From contig ML133455.1 in assembly GCA_003864495.1 (NCBI GenBank), forward strand, positions 1,860,001 through 1,924,000: a stretch of DNA of 64,000 nucleotides, written 5' to 3'. Positions 12,974-25,168 of the stretch are shown here, piece by piece (the first letter of the stretch is position 1; each line of letters begins with the position of its first letter). A program made the translations under genes and the position numbers. The DNA comes from Nemopilema nomurai (Eukaryota; Cnidaria; Scyphozoa; Rhizostomeae; Rhizostomatidae). The notes below the pieces were generated by a model. It made no database searches. It was given only the letters and a program-made list of their open reading frames with translations, and was not told the origin of the DNA.

Positions 12974-15354
12974 ATGGTTATCGAAACAGTTCTCGTCGCA
13001 ACCTTGGTACTTTGTGCACTGCTCTACGCAAAGATCTTCATTCGCCCCAAAGACTTTCCACCTGGTCCAATTCCACTTCCAGTTATTGGGAACATCAACC
13101 TACTTGGAACACAACCCCAAAAGTCCTTGAAAGATCTTGCAAGAGAATACGGAGATGTCTTCAGCATGTACTTTGGTGGATGGCCTGTGGTCGTCATAAG
13201 CAACATTGAGGCGGCTAAAGAGAGCTTGATTCACAAAGCCAGTGAATTTCACGGGAGGCCTGCATCTTACACAGGGATGTTAGCAGGGAAAGGCGAGAAA
13301 ACAGGAAGAGGAATTGATATTGTCTTTTCTGATTATGGACCGTATTGGCAAACAATTAGAAAATTGGCCCACAAAGCACTGAAGTTGTATGGTGCAAATA
13401 GAATTGAGCTTGAGAAAACAATAAGCATTCACACAGACGATTTAATAGAAAGGCTTGGGAAAATCGAGGGTGAAGTTTTCGACCCAAAAAGGAATCTATG
13501 TAAGTTCCATTTCTGTTTTTTGCCACAACTCTGTCAGAATATGATTTGGAAAAACTTTTGGATCTACATAGATTATGCTCATTCATCTGTCGATATTTCT
13601 AGTTTTACTTTATCAGTGCCAACCAAATAGATCGTGCTTAAAATTTAGATACTTAGCAGTTGTGAAAGAGCTTTTGATTGGTTGCCCTCGTGAAAGACTT
13701 AGAGATCTGAAGGCGACATTTCTGTTGCAGGAAAGCAAATCTGAGATTATTGAGCGAAAACACGAGTAAGAAACTTCACGATAACCATGACAAACAATGA
13801 TAATTCAACTTCAGAAATCAAGATTGCCATTTAATTGCTTTCAATAAAATTAACAGATCTATTGTACCAATTCTGTGTTGCTTGATAAGTTAGCTCTCCA
13901 TTCCATTCAATGTTGGGTTGAGTCAAAACCCCATGCAAGGGTTTCCCCACTAGTGTCAGCTAGTGCTTGGATAAATTAGGCCTAGGCTCATTTGCAATTT
14001 CCATTTGCTCAGCAGTAAATACTACACTAGAGAATCATCGTAGTAGCTGAGCAAAAACATGGAAAACTTGTTGTGTGTATACATTAGCATTTCTAAGCTT
14101 CAACTGAATAGTATTATTAAACAGGTTTCAGATGTCATATACTTCCTACTCATGCCTATGGACATGGGCCAGGTTTGACATCAACTTCCTAGGTTATGGT
14201 CTTTCTTCTGGGCAAAATCAAGAAGGATTTCTATAATATATTGCAGAAGCATATGTGCGTACTTTACGATGGTGCAATTTTTATGACATTTTCATCAATT
14301 TTTGCAAGCTTAACTTTAGGCTCTGTAGGCGGGAGGACTAGTTTCTGCAATTCTTTTGCAATTGCCTGTCTATTTTTCTCTAGGTCTTGTAGCAACCAAT
14401 GTCATCTGTCAAATTGTTTTTGGGTCAAAGTACAACATTGAGGATGAAGAGTTCACAACTATAATCTATTACAACAAAATCATGTCTGAGGGCCTTGCTG
14501 GAGCAAATGGAGTCGATTTTCTTACTTGGTTAAGACACTTTCCGAACCACAACATCAGTTTGTTGCGAGAGTCAGCTAGTCTCCGAGATCCAATATTAGG
14601 CAAATGGCTAAAGAGACACCGAGAGTCCTTCGAGAAAGGGAGAATACGTGATTTCACTGATGCATTGCTCGATGCTGCCGATGAAGAGACTGCCGAAAAC
14701 AAATCAAGCGAGAGATATTTGAAGGAGGACAACATCATAATGATAATGGCTGACGTCTTCAACGCAGGAGTCGAAACAACAACCACAACAATGAATTGGT
14801 TTGTGGCCTTCTCTGTGCTTTGGCCTCAGACGCAGAAAAAGATCCACGAAGAGCTGGACAGAGTGATTGGGCGGACGAGGAAGCCTCGTATGGATGACCG
14901 GCCATCTTTGAATTACCTCGAGGCCGCTATCAACGAAACGGGCCGCCTGGCATCTGTGGCTCCGATTGGCGTTCCGCATTGTACCACCTGCGACACTTCT
15001 GTGGCTGGCTACAAAGTCCCCAAGAATACACACGTTTTCTACAATTTGTACGCCATGCACCATGACGAGCGCCACTGGGACAATCCTGAAGAGTTCCGAC
15101 CAGAAAGATGGCTGGATGGTGATGGTAAATTTGTAGCCGGTAAACAAGCCTCGTTCTTACCATTTTCGGCGGGAAAAAGAGTCTGTTTCGGGGAAGCACT
15201 GGCGAAAATGGAGTTGTTCCTGGTTTTAGCTCAAGTTTTCCAGCGATTCGAGTTTTCAGCAGCCAGCAAAGACGATTTACCGAAACTTGAAGGCGATGTG
15301 TTCCTTACGCATGAGCCAAAACCATACAAGATCCAGATTCGGAAGCGGTTTTAA
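12974..15354 (+). CDS. Cytochrome P450, clan 2, gene 1 of 5
   Basis: Two coding exons, 12974-13499 and 14384-15354, joined over an 884-nt intron (AT|gtaagt ... ctctag|GT, phase 1), give 498 aa, a normal microsomal P450 length. The start is the ATG in ACACAAAGATGG, conserved in all five copies. N-terminal anchor about residues 3-23, proline hinge PPGP 29-32, helix C WQTIR 125-129, helix I AGVETT 303-308, helix K ETGR 360-363, PERW 415-418, haem loop FSAGKRVCFG 436-445 with axial Cys443. The family binds haem on the ER membrane, takes electrons from P450 reductase and inserts oxygen into small lipophilic substrates. The C-terminal half (SFLPF...QRFEF...LEG) resembles the CYP17/CYP1 group of clan 2; the substrate is unknown. 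ATTAAA at 15594 and AATAAA at 15797 are candidate poly(A) signals. Confidence 0.9.
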
Positions 15355-16183
15355 TCCAAGAACTTCAATTCATGTCGCAAAATTTGGAAGATAGGCCACT
15401 TTTGTTCAAGAGGTTCAGTCAATGCTTTCTGCAAAGTGACGATGTCACAAGAAAAATTACCTGGATTTGAACCTTGACTAAAATTATATATTTCTATGGC
15501 TTTTCTTTCTGTAAGCTACTTCTAAATATATAGCTCCCTTTTTAGAAAGGGTCGAAAAAGAGCTCAGTACTGCCGCTGATTTCTTTTGCCACCATTAAAG
15601 TTGGCCGCCCAAACAAAATTTTCTCACAGGGTACAATGGCTTATGATCAATCAGAAATTGAATTGTTTAGTTTGCTGATGAAATTATGTTGTTTAGACTC
15701 ATCTTCAAAAAAGGAAATAGGGATCTTTTTCAAACTTTTTCAACACTTCCTAATTGAAAGTTTACGTGAGAAAAAACATTTTGCATCCACTCTGCAAATA
15801 AAAAATTTTTTTTAATTTTAGGGGAGAGAATGTAGAATGAGACACATTGTCTGTCTTCTCGACATCTTGACACCTTAACATTATATTAACCAATCATAGT
15901 ATTTTTGGTCACATGTTTTGTGTCTACGCTTTCTTTTCCCTTTTTACACGGGGCTGTGTTCATGTTTAGTGTTTAGTTCTGAAATCTCACGAATGTGTCT
16001 TTCTCGCCTTTCCCTAATGTTTACGATGTAGGGCCTGTTCACATGGGAAATTTCTTACCCTCTGCCAATCTCACCTGTTAGTACAAACCACCCACTTAAC
16101 AATTTGCGTTTGCATGAGATAAGGAGAAGCCTGCTAAGCCGAGATGCCGCCAAGGCGAGCTGGAAATTATGTTCACGCTTGAG
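15355..16183. other. 3' flank of P450 gene 1
   Basis: No gene. Homologous to the flanks of genes 2 and 3; the ATTAAA about 240 nt after the stop is kept in all three (15594, 24661, 32871). The last 110 bp before the minisatellite (GCCAAGGCGAGCT... and GTTCACGCTTGAGC) match 33090-33207 before the short array of gene 3. Confidence 0.6.
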
Positions 16184-17772
16184 CGATTCTATTGGCTTGC
16201 CCGATTCTATTGGCTTGCCCGATTCTATTGGCTAGCCCGATTCTAATGGCTTGCCCTATTCTATTGGCTAGCCCGATTCTAATGGCTTGCCCTATTCTAT
16301 TGGCTAGCCCGATTCTAATGGCTACTCCGATTCTAATGGCTTGCCCGATTCTATTGGCTTGCCCGATTCTATTGGCTAGCCCGATTCTATTGGCTAGCCC
16401 GATTCTAATGGCTTGCCCAATTCTATTGGCTAGCCCGATTCTAATGGCTACTCCGATTCTAATGGCTACTCCGATTCTAATGGCTTGCCCGATTCTAATG
16501 GCTAGCCCGATTCTAATGGCTAGCCCGATTCTAATGGCTTGCCCGATTCTATTGGCTAGCCCGATTCTAATGGCTACTCCGATTCTAATGGCTACTCCGA
16601 TTCTAATGGCTTGCCCGATTCTAATGGCTAGCCCGATTCTAATGGCTACTCCGATTCTATTGGCTTGCCCGATTCTATTGGCTAACCCGATTCTAATGGC
16701 TTGCCCGATTCTATTGGCTAGCCCGATTCTATTGGCTAGCCCGATTCTAATGGCTACTCCGATTCTAATGGCTACTCCGATTCTAATGGCTAACCCGATT
16801 CTATTGGCTAGCCCGATTCTAATGGCTACTCCGATTCTATTGGCTTGCCCGATTCTATTGGCTAACCCGATTCTAATGGCTTGCCCGATTCTATTGGCTA
16901 GCCCGATTCTATTGGCTAGCCCGATTCTAATGGCTACTCCGATTCTAATGGCTACTCCGATTCTAATGGCTTGCCCGATTCTATTGGCTAGCCCGATTCT
17001 AATGGCTACTCCGATTCTATTGGCTAACCCGATTCTATTGGCTAACCCGATTCTAATGGCTAACCCGATTCTATTGGGTAGCCCGATTCTAATGGCTAAC
17101 CCGATTCTATTGGCTAACTCGATTCTAATGGCTACTCCGATTCTATTGGCTTGCCCGATTCTATTGGCTAGCCCGATTCTATTGGCTTGCCCGATTCTAT
17201 TGGCTAGCCCGATTCTATTGGCTAGCCCGATTCTATTGGCTAGCCCGATTCTATTGGCTAGCCCGATTCTATTGGCTAGCCCGATTCTATTGGCTTGCCC
17301 GATTCTTTTGGCTAGCCCGATTCTATTGGCTTGCCTGATTCTATTGGCTAGCCCGATTCTATTGGCTAGCCCGATTCTATTGGCTAGCCCGATTCTATTG
17401 GCTACTCCGATTCTATTGGCTACTCCGATTCTATTGGCTTGCCCGATTCTTTTGGCCAGCCCGATTTTATTGGCTTGCCCGATTCTTTTGGCTCGCCCGA
17501 TTCTATTGGCTAGCCCGATTCTATTGGCTAGCCCGATTCCATTGGCTACTCCGATTCTATTGGCTTGCCCGATTCTATTGGCTTGCCCGATTCTATTGGC
17601 TAGCCCGATTTCATTGGCTTGCTCGATTCTATTGGCTAGCCCGATTCTATTGGCTTGCCCAATTCTATTGGCTTGCCCGATTCTTTTGGCTAGCCCGATT
17701 CTATTGGCTAGCCCGATTCTATTGGCTAGCCCGATTCCATTGGCTACTCCGATTCTAATGGCTTCCCCAATT
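16184..17772. repeat. 18-bp minisatellite, array 1 (about 88 units)
   Basis: Tandem units of type GATTCTATTGGCTAGCCC; 1589 bp is about 88 units. Main variants are TAGCCC, TTGCCC, TACTCC and TAACCC after ATTGGC, and CTAATGG versus CTATTGG. Because 18 is a multiple of 3 and the unit lacks stops, one + frame stays open for 537 codons as a hexapeptide repeat (L/M)A(C/S/T/N)PIL, which I take as a by-product. The reverse complement reads AGCCAATAG, a CCAAT-box core, in every CTATTGG unit. The array begins about 830 bp after the stop of P450 gene 1. Confidence 0.95.
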
Positions 17773-18355
17773 CATGTAAATGCGATAGATTTTTTACTAA
17801 TCTAAAGAGGGCCAGCCAGCTTCTGATTCCACTCTTTCCTATTTCCAAATTTATTCCCATTCGTTTTCATTTTGCTTATTTTACGTAAAAGAATTTTCTT
17901 TTTATCGAAGTTTACTCCACCTATCGGGCAGGGTCCTGCTATGCTAAATAAATTACAGAATATTCGTCCTTTCTTTCTACAATAAAATTCTTTTTATATG
18001 GTCTTAATAACTATTTTGCTATACAAATAAAGGGAGGGGATATGCTCCCTCTTGATCAAAAATTTGAATGAAGCACGCGCACACATTCGATTCTCATTAT
18101 TTGCACGTTTTGGTAGCAGAGGAACCAAAAATAATGGTTGTTTGACTGGTTTGTTTTGTGGAATGTTTGTTGGCAGATGAAACTAAGGAAGGCAATATAA
18201 GTACAATGGTATGTTGCTAGAAGCCACATGACATTGTTGAACGCAAAAAGCTCCCATGGCAAGAAGGAATAGGGTTTTGAACAGCCTGTGAACAGCCGTT
18301 GCTTGGTTTGGTGTCCTAAAACCACAGCAAGTAAATCCTTGGGTCTGTAAGGTTA
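17773..18355. other. Post-minisatellite flank, block 1
   Basis: Begins with AGAGGGCCAGCCAGCTTCTG, which also follows array 2 (27070) and array 3 (33363). At 18012-18013 it holds the empty TA site for the MITE present in block 2. No gene. Confidence 0.6.
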
Positions 18356-21300
18356 ATGTTTCGCATGAGTACATAAGCCCAAAGTGATTCGTGAAATGGC
18401 GGCCAAAAAGCTAGTAGTTTGTTCAGCTGAGACAACGTATTTCAAAATGGTGGACAATTCTGAATCCTTGTTTATCTTGTCGCAGAAGTTTAAAGTATTA
18501 AGCAAAATCGGCAATAGTTTGACAATACTGCAGTTCTAGGCGCAACTAAATACATTTGTTTAGTTAATTCAAATATAAATACATTTATTTAGTTAACTCA
18601 AATATGTTTAAGCATTCTTCTGTACCATAAAATAAAGTACACACACAATATCAAATTGCATTTGTGTGTGGTTGATGATGGTTGCGAAGGCCTAATTCGT
18701 TTCGTGCGCCTTCACAAACAGTTGATCAAAATGCATTATAACACAGCATATTTCGTCCTAAAAATTGTATCTTCGAACTTCAGATAGTATAGGAAAGTCA
18801 AGTTAGAAGTTCCCGTTGGTTCTTTTGGCTAGCTGAATAATTATATGTTGAATTGTCAGAACAGAACGAGCATTAATAATGTTTTTGACAGAGCAGCGCA
18901 AGTCGAATAATTTTGATTCTGAAAGGGCATAAATAATTGAAAGCATTTATAAACAGATCTGTTAGCCATGGCTTCTTCTAAATTTTATTTGCATAATTCA
19001 GCAATCAAGCTCATTCTCTTATAAAAAAGTTTAGTCGTGTACATTCTATCATAATCTATTACAGAAAAAATTCAAGAGGATCCCATTTCATCGTGAAACA
19101 TCGAGCATGCGCAGTTTTCATGCCAGAGCGCACGCCTATGGAATCATTTGCTCTCCTAATGGTTTCATTAGTTGATCTCGATTAATGACGTCATTACTCA
19201 CGCCTGTCAAGTGATCAAATAGTTGACAAGCTTGTCAAAAACCTTAGACCATCATTGCCTAAGATTGGTTTGAGATTTCGAAAGTGGATAGGAGAGGTAT
19301 GGAACAAATTTGCTTTCTCCAATTTGCTCTTTTGTTACACGAGTGTTCCACAAAAGGGTTTTGTAAGAAGCTGCACAGAAGTTTGCACTTATGCCATCAA
19401 ATTCTTTAGACAAATGAAGGGTCGACGTTAAAAGATTCACACTAATTCATTTAGTATTAAACGTACCATCCTTTTTAATGTCATGAGATGCAGGACGTAT
19501 GCTACACCACCCAACTGTGGTCGATCAAAGATCTGGAAGCAAGAAAGCGATTTTGTATTGAGCTATCATTTGCAATTGTCATTAAATATAAACAGATGGA
19601 AATTCAACAGAATTTGACAACTCCAAGGGCATCATTTCCTTGTAAAAATTGGAACACTGACACGGATCGACTTCATCTCTAGGAATTATCAAAGCCGCAA
19701 AATAAAAGTGTTGGCACCGATGCTTGAACTCCACAATACCAAACTTTCAAGCAATAATTAAAAAAACAACGTTTATTTTCCACTATTTTGAACAAGCAAG
19801 AGACTATTGCAACTATAGACTCCGATCAATATTAATAGACTGTTTTCATAAATGAGCAGACCGCAACATTGTTGTTAAATTCTGGAAGTGAATGAGGAGG
19901 TAAACAACTAACAGGATCAAATATTATATTATATATTATATTATACCTAGCTGAAACAGGTTTTGCAATTGCCTAGAATAAGGAAAACTACGGTTATATC
20001 AAAAAGTCATACCATTAGTCCTTCCTTTCAAAATGTAGCATTTAGAAATGATCGGTATAGCCTTGCAGGTTCTTCGCCAAATGAAGAAACTCCAGTCTCC
20101 AAATAACGCAACCATTTTATCAGAGTAATATAAAACCTCCGTCAAACCACAAACATAAAGCCTTGTTTGGCCATTTATCATTTGTCTTGTTGTCAACACA
20201 CTATTTCATGAATTTGATTCATCCTATACAGTTTCTCCATCTTATTTGATATAAGAGAAATCCGGATAAATTAATGAATTGTAAACGAAATTCAGATGAT
20301 TTTAGGGAAACGAAGCTAAGAGAGACAGCATGGGTATTGTTCAAGCCGCTCGTGATTCGTAATGATTATTTGACAAAGTGGAACCAAACCACACAACTGT
20401 AACACGCTTACTGTTTCCCATCGCAAAGTTTGACTAAATAAAATAAAATTTATGCAAACATGTTTCCCTAACCCTATTGGTGAATTAGCCAATCACGAGT
20501 GAGCAAGCGCTAAGACAAAAGGAAAGTAAAACGCTATCTCCATTCTTACCTGTACACATCATGACTTGTAATATTTTGTGTTGTTCTAGTTGGTAATGAT
20601 ACAGAAGAGAGCATTTAAAGTTAGCGAGGGTAAAAACAAAATAAAACAGCTTCAAAGTACCAGGTGCATATTAGGAATCTTGCTGTTTTTATAATGGCTG
20701 TTACTGGACACTAAAGATATTGTAAAACGCAAACAGATCATATTGCAGGAGAGGAGAGGGATTCTGTTGTAAGACAACACCGTTTGGTACAACACGCATA
20801 TCTTGAAGTTTACAGATTAAAGCACAGCAGAGGCAGGGGGTTTTCTCATACAGCCAAAGCAACCTTTATCTCATTGGCTCGTCGGTGGCTCGTTATTTTC
20901 AAATCTTTGGCACTTAAAAGACAAGGACTTCCGTGTCTTGTTGTCTAAGCCAGAGAACGCAAACTTAAGCTGCAGTCGTAACTCAGTTTCATCGTTAGGT
21001 AAGTGTTACTTGGAACTACTACTGTACTGACATTTTTATTATTCTCAAATCTTATTTATAATCTATTGTTAGAAGATGTTTTGTGGGGAAAAGAGCTGAC
21101 CAGTAATAGAGTAGTTGTACTGTTTCAAATTAGCCTAAGTAAAATGCTTAAGGGACAAGGTGACACTTGAACCTGTGGAACAATTATTTATAGGCCACTA
21201 TTACATTGTGGTTAAGATTAACGACAAGCCGATGAGGTGTAACGTAGAGAACTGACAATGTGTATGAGATGTCGTGTTCGAAGGCACATATGTAAAATCA

Positions 21301-22033
21301 TCAGTTTTCTAATGGTGTCATTAGACAATGCTAATTAATGACGTATGCGTGTGCTCGTCATGTGATGACAGGTTTATCATTAAATTGGAAAACCATGATT
21401 GTTCGGATAGAGAATTGGAATATGCAGTAGAGACACGTCTGTTTCTGTTGTCCGTTTCTGCCCGGTCATAACAGAGATGTGTGGTAACCCTACGATTAGG
21501 TCTAATACTGACATAGCAGATTGTTGGTTTCAAACTAAAAACGAATTGCATCCTAGTTTATTAAAAGTAAGTATGGGCTTAGAGCCAGACAAAAACGCTC
21601 GATAACTCGATAATCGGAGTAGATGTATAAAAAGAGATGATAAACATTCAATTCGAAAAACTGATGAAACTCGAGAGGACCGCTATAAATATACAATCAA
21701 ATGAATAATCTTTGCCCAAAACGTAAACGGTTAGATACCCTTGACATCACTTAAACATGCAACATGTAACGTATAATCACAATGAAGTAAACGCCAAGTT
21801 TCCCAAACTTTGTCAAGCAAGCAACTAAATCAGTATAGAAGATATTTTGCAAAATGAAATGAAGTCAACATTTACTGACAAATAAATATTGAAATGAAAA
21901 ATATGCTTGTATTATCTCGCTAAATATAATCATATAGATGAAAATTTACAGAGAACATACGAAGAAAATAAAATTTGCCTTACTTTAGAAAATAAAACTA
22001 ATCAAACATTCGATTTTAGTGCAGGACACAAAG
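18356..22033. other. Upstream region of P450 gene 2
   Basis: 18356-18650 matches 6684-6980, and 20320-21240 matches block 1 before gene 1. 18660-20315 is present only in this block and holds no recognised gene; it includes an AT palindromic run at 19921-19946. 21240-21475 is a further block-2-specific insertion. From 21580 to 22033 the sequence again parallels the 450 bp ahead of gene 1, then diverges from genes 3-5 immediately before the shared GCA(A/G)GACACAAAG leader. Confidence 0.6.
20918..20998 (+). promoter_or_regulatory. Putative noncoding leader exon of P450 gene 2
   Basis: Second copy of the leader-like segment (AAGGACTTCCGTGTCTTG) ending at the donor TTAG|gtaagtgtt at 20998/20999, about 1 kb before the gene 2 start codon. 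Conservation of the donor in both blocks is the only support. Confidence 0.3.
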
Positions 22034-24420
22034 ATGGTTATCGAAACAGTTCTCATCGCAACTTTGGTACTTTGTGCACTGCTCTACGCAAAGATCTTCA
22101 TTCGCCCCAAAGACTTTCCACCTGGTCCAATTGCATTTCCAGTTATAGGGAACATCCACTTACTGGGAACACAGCCTCAAAAGTCCATGAAAGATCTTGC
22201 AAGAAAATACGGTGATGTCTTCAGCATGTACTTTGGTGGATGGCCTGTGGTCGTCATAAGCAACATTGAGGCGGCCAAAGAGAGCTTGATTCACAAAGCC
22301 AGTGACTTTGCAGGGAGGCCTGCATCTTACACAGGGATGTTAGCAGGGAAAGGCGAAAAGACAGGAAGAGGAATTGATATTGTCTTTTCTGATTATGGAC
22401 CGTATTGGCAAACAATTAGAAAATTGGCCCACAAAGCACTAAAGTTGTATGGTGCAAACAGAATTGAGCTTGAGAAAACAATAAGCATTCACACAGACGA
22501 GTTAATAGAAAGACTTGAAAAAACTGAGGGTGAAATTTTCGACCCAAAAAGGAATCTATGTAAGTTCCATTTCTGTTTTTTGCCACAACTCTGTCAGAAT
22601 ATGATTTGGAAAAAATTTTGGATATATATAGATTATGCTCATTCATCTGTCGATATTTCTAGTTTTACTTTATCAGTGCCAACCAAATAGATCGTGCTTA
22701 AAATTTAGATAATTAGCATGTGAAAGAGAATTTGATTGGTTGCCCTCGTGAAAGACTTAGAGATCTGAAGGCGACATTTCTGTTGCAGGAAAGCAAATCT
22801 GAGATTATTGAGCGAAAACACGAGTAAGAAACTTCACGATAACCATGACAAACAATGATAATACAACTTCAGAAATCAAGATTGCCATTTAATTGCTTTC
22901 AATAAAATTAACAGATCTATTGTACCAATTCTGTGTTGCTTGATAAGTTAGCTCCCCATTCCATTCAATGTTGGGTTGAGTCAAAACCACATGCAAGGGT
23001 TTCCCCACTAGTGTCAGCTAGTGCTTGGATAAATTAGGCCTAGGCTCATTTGCAATTTCCATTTGCTCAGCAGTAAATACTACACTAGAGAATCATCGTA
23101 GTAGCTGAGCAAAAACATGGAAAACTTGTTGTGTGTATACATTAGCATTTCTAAGCTTCAACTGAATAGTATTATTAAGCAGGTTTCAGATGTCATTTAC
23201 TTCCTACTCATGCCTATGGACATGGGCCAGGTTTGACATCAACTTCCTAGGTTATGGTCTTTCTTCTGGGCAAAATCAAGAAGGATTTCTATAATATATT
23301 GCTGAAGCATTGGTGCGTACTGTACGATAGTCAAGTACAGTGCAATTTTTTGACATTTTTATCAATTTTTGCGAGCTTAACTTTAGGCTCTAAAGGCGGA
23401 GGACTTGTTTATGCAATTCTTTTGCAATTGCCTGCCTTTTCTTCTCTAGGTCTTGTAGCAACCAACATCATCTGTCAAATCGTTTTTGGTTCAAAGTACA
23501 ACATAGAGGATGAAGAGTTCACAACTATAATCTATTACAACAAACTCATGTTTGAAGGCCTTGCCGGAGCAAATGGAGTCGATTTTCTTACTTGGCTGAG
23601 ACACTTTCCGAACCACAACATCAGTTTGTTGCGAGAGTCGGTTAGTCTCCGAGATCCAATATTAGGCAAATGGCTAAAGAGGCACCGAGAGTCCTTCGAG
23701 AAAGGGAGAATACGTGATTTCACAGATGCATTGCTCGATGCTGCCGATGAAGAGACTGCAGAAAACAAATCAAGCGAGAGATATTTGAAGGAGGACAACA
23801 TAATAATGATAATGGCTGACATATTTAACGCAGGAGTCGAAACAACAACCACAACGATGAATTGGTTTGTGGCCTTCTCTGTGCTTTGGCCTCAGACGCA
23901 GAAAAAGATCCACGAAGAGCTGGACAGAGTGATTGGGCGGACGAGGAAGCCTCGTATGGATGACCGGCCATCTTTGAATTACCTCGAAGCCGCTATCAAC
24001 GAAACGGGCCGCCTGGCATCTGTGGCTCCGATTGGTGTTCCGCATTGTACCACCTGCGACACTTCTGTGGCTGGCTACAAAGTCCCCAAGAATACACACG
24101 TTTTCTACAATTTGTACGCCATGCACCACGACGAACGCCACTGGGACAATCCTGAAGAGTTCCGACCAGAAAGATGGCTGGATGGTGATGGTAAATTTGT
24201 AGCCGGTACGCATGCCTCGTTCCTGCCATTTTCGGCGGGAAAAAGAGTCTGTTTCGGGGAAGCTCTAGCGAAAATGGAGCTGTTCCTGGTTTTAGCTCAA
24301 GTTTTCCAGCGATTCGAGTTTTCAGCAGCCAGCAAAGAAGATTTACCGAAACTTGAAGGCCATGTGTTCCTTACGCATGAACCAAAACCATACAAGATTC
24401 AGATTCGGAAGCGGTTTTGA
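22034..24420 (+). CDS. Cytochrome P450, clan 2, gene 2 of 5
   Basis: Exons 22034-22559 and 23450-24420 (intron 890 nt, phase 1) give 498 aa with every P450 signature intact: N-terminal anchor, PPGP, WQTIR, AGVETT, ETGR, PERW and FSAGKRVCFG. The intron is nearly identical to that of gene 1 and quite unlike the 284-nt introns of genes 3 and 4. In exon 2 I count nine amino-acid differences from gene 1, among them Phe for Ser in the EGLAG region and TH for KQ just before the haem loop; both are shared with gene 3. Exon 1 carries AFPVIGNIHLLG where gene 1 has PLPVIGNINLLG. The 3' flank matches gene 3. Substrate unknown; expected to be ER-bound. Confidence 0.9.
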
Positions 24421-25168
24421 CCCATGAACTTCAATTAACGTCACGACATTTTGAAGATGGGCCACTTTTGTTCAAGAGGTTTAGTCAATGCTTTCTGCAG
24501 AGTGACGATGTCTCAAGAAAAATTACCTAGATTTGAACCTTGACTAAAATTATATATTCATATGATTTTCCTATGTGCAATTTACTTCTTAATCTATAGC
24601 TTCTGTTTTGAGAATAGGTTGAAAAAGAGCTCATTACTGCCGCTGATTCCTTTTGACACCATTAAAAATGGCCGCCGAAACAAAATTTTCCTCACCGGGA
24701 ATAATGGCTAAACCCTTCGGCGCTTTTTTATCATTGGTTTACTGGGGTCATTGACTGTCGGCCGTAGAAACATGTTCAAATGTTATTCGAAGAATATCTT
24801 AAGATCAATCATAAATTGAATTGTATAGTTTGCTGATGAAATTATGTTGGTTAGCCAATCAAAACTCAACCATTTTGACTCATCTTCAAAAAACGAAATA
24901 AGAATGGTTTTTCAAGATTTTTTAACGCTTCCTAATTTGAAGTTTAGCTCAAAAAAACATATTGCATCCACTCTGCAAATATATGAATTTTTAATTTTAG
25001 GGGAGAGAATGTAGAAAGAGACACATTGTCTGTCTTCTCGACATCTTGACACCTTAACATCATATTAACCAATCACAGTATTTTCGGTCACATGTTTTGT
25101 GCGTACGCTTTCTTTTGCCTGTTTATAAGGGGGCTGTGAAATCTCACGAATGTGTCTTTCTCGCCTTT
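24421..25168. other. 3' flank of P450 gene 2
   Basis: Nearly identical to 32631-33080 after gene 3, including CCCATGAACTTCAATTAACG directly after the stop and ATTAAA at 24661. The part before the array (GGGGAGAGAATGTAGAA... to CTTTCTCGCCTTTCCC) matches 15820-16010 of block 1. No gene. Confidence 0.6.

Noticed and set aside
13500..13630. Read-through of P450 exon 1 into the intron (for example the 239-aa frame 12911-13630)
   Set aside because: A consensus donor AT|gtaagt at 13499/13500, present at the same codon in genes 1-4 with an equivalent gtaagc donor in gene 5, joins to the exon that supplies the haem-binding half. The read-through tail is intronic.
14469..15199. Antisense frames of 89-147 aa opposite P450 exon 2, repeated in every copy
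   Set aside because: They mirror the sense codons of a conserved exon and recur only because the exon is duplicated. The sense strand carries all P450 motifs and splice sites.
16192..17805. 537-codon open frame made of (L/M)A(C/S/T/N)PIL hexapeptides
   Set aside because: The 18-bp unit is a multiple of three and has no stop in this frame, so the frame is open automatically. The related array 2 is frame-shifted by 19-nt separators, and there is no non-repeat coding sequence on either side.
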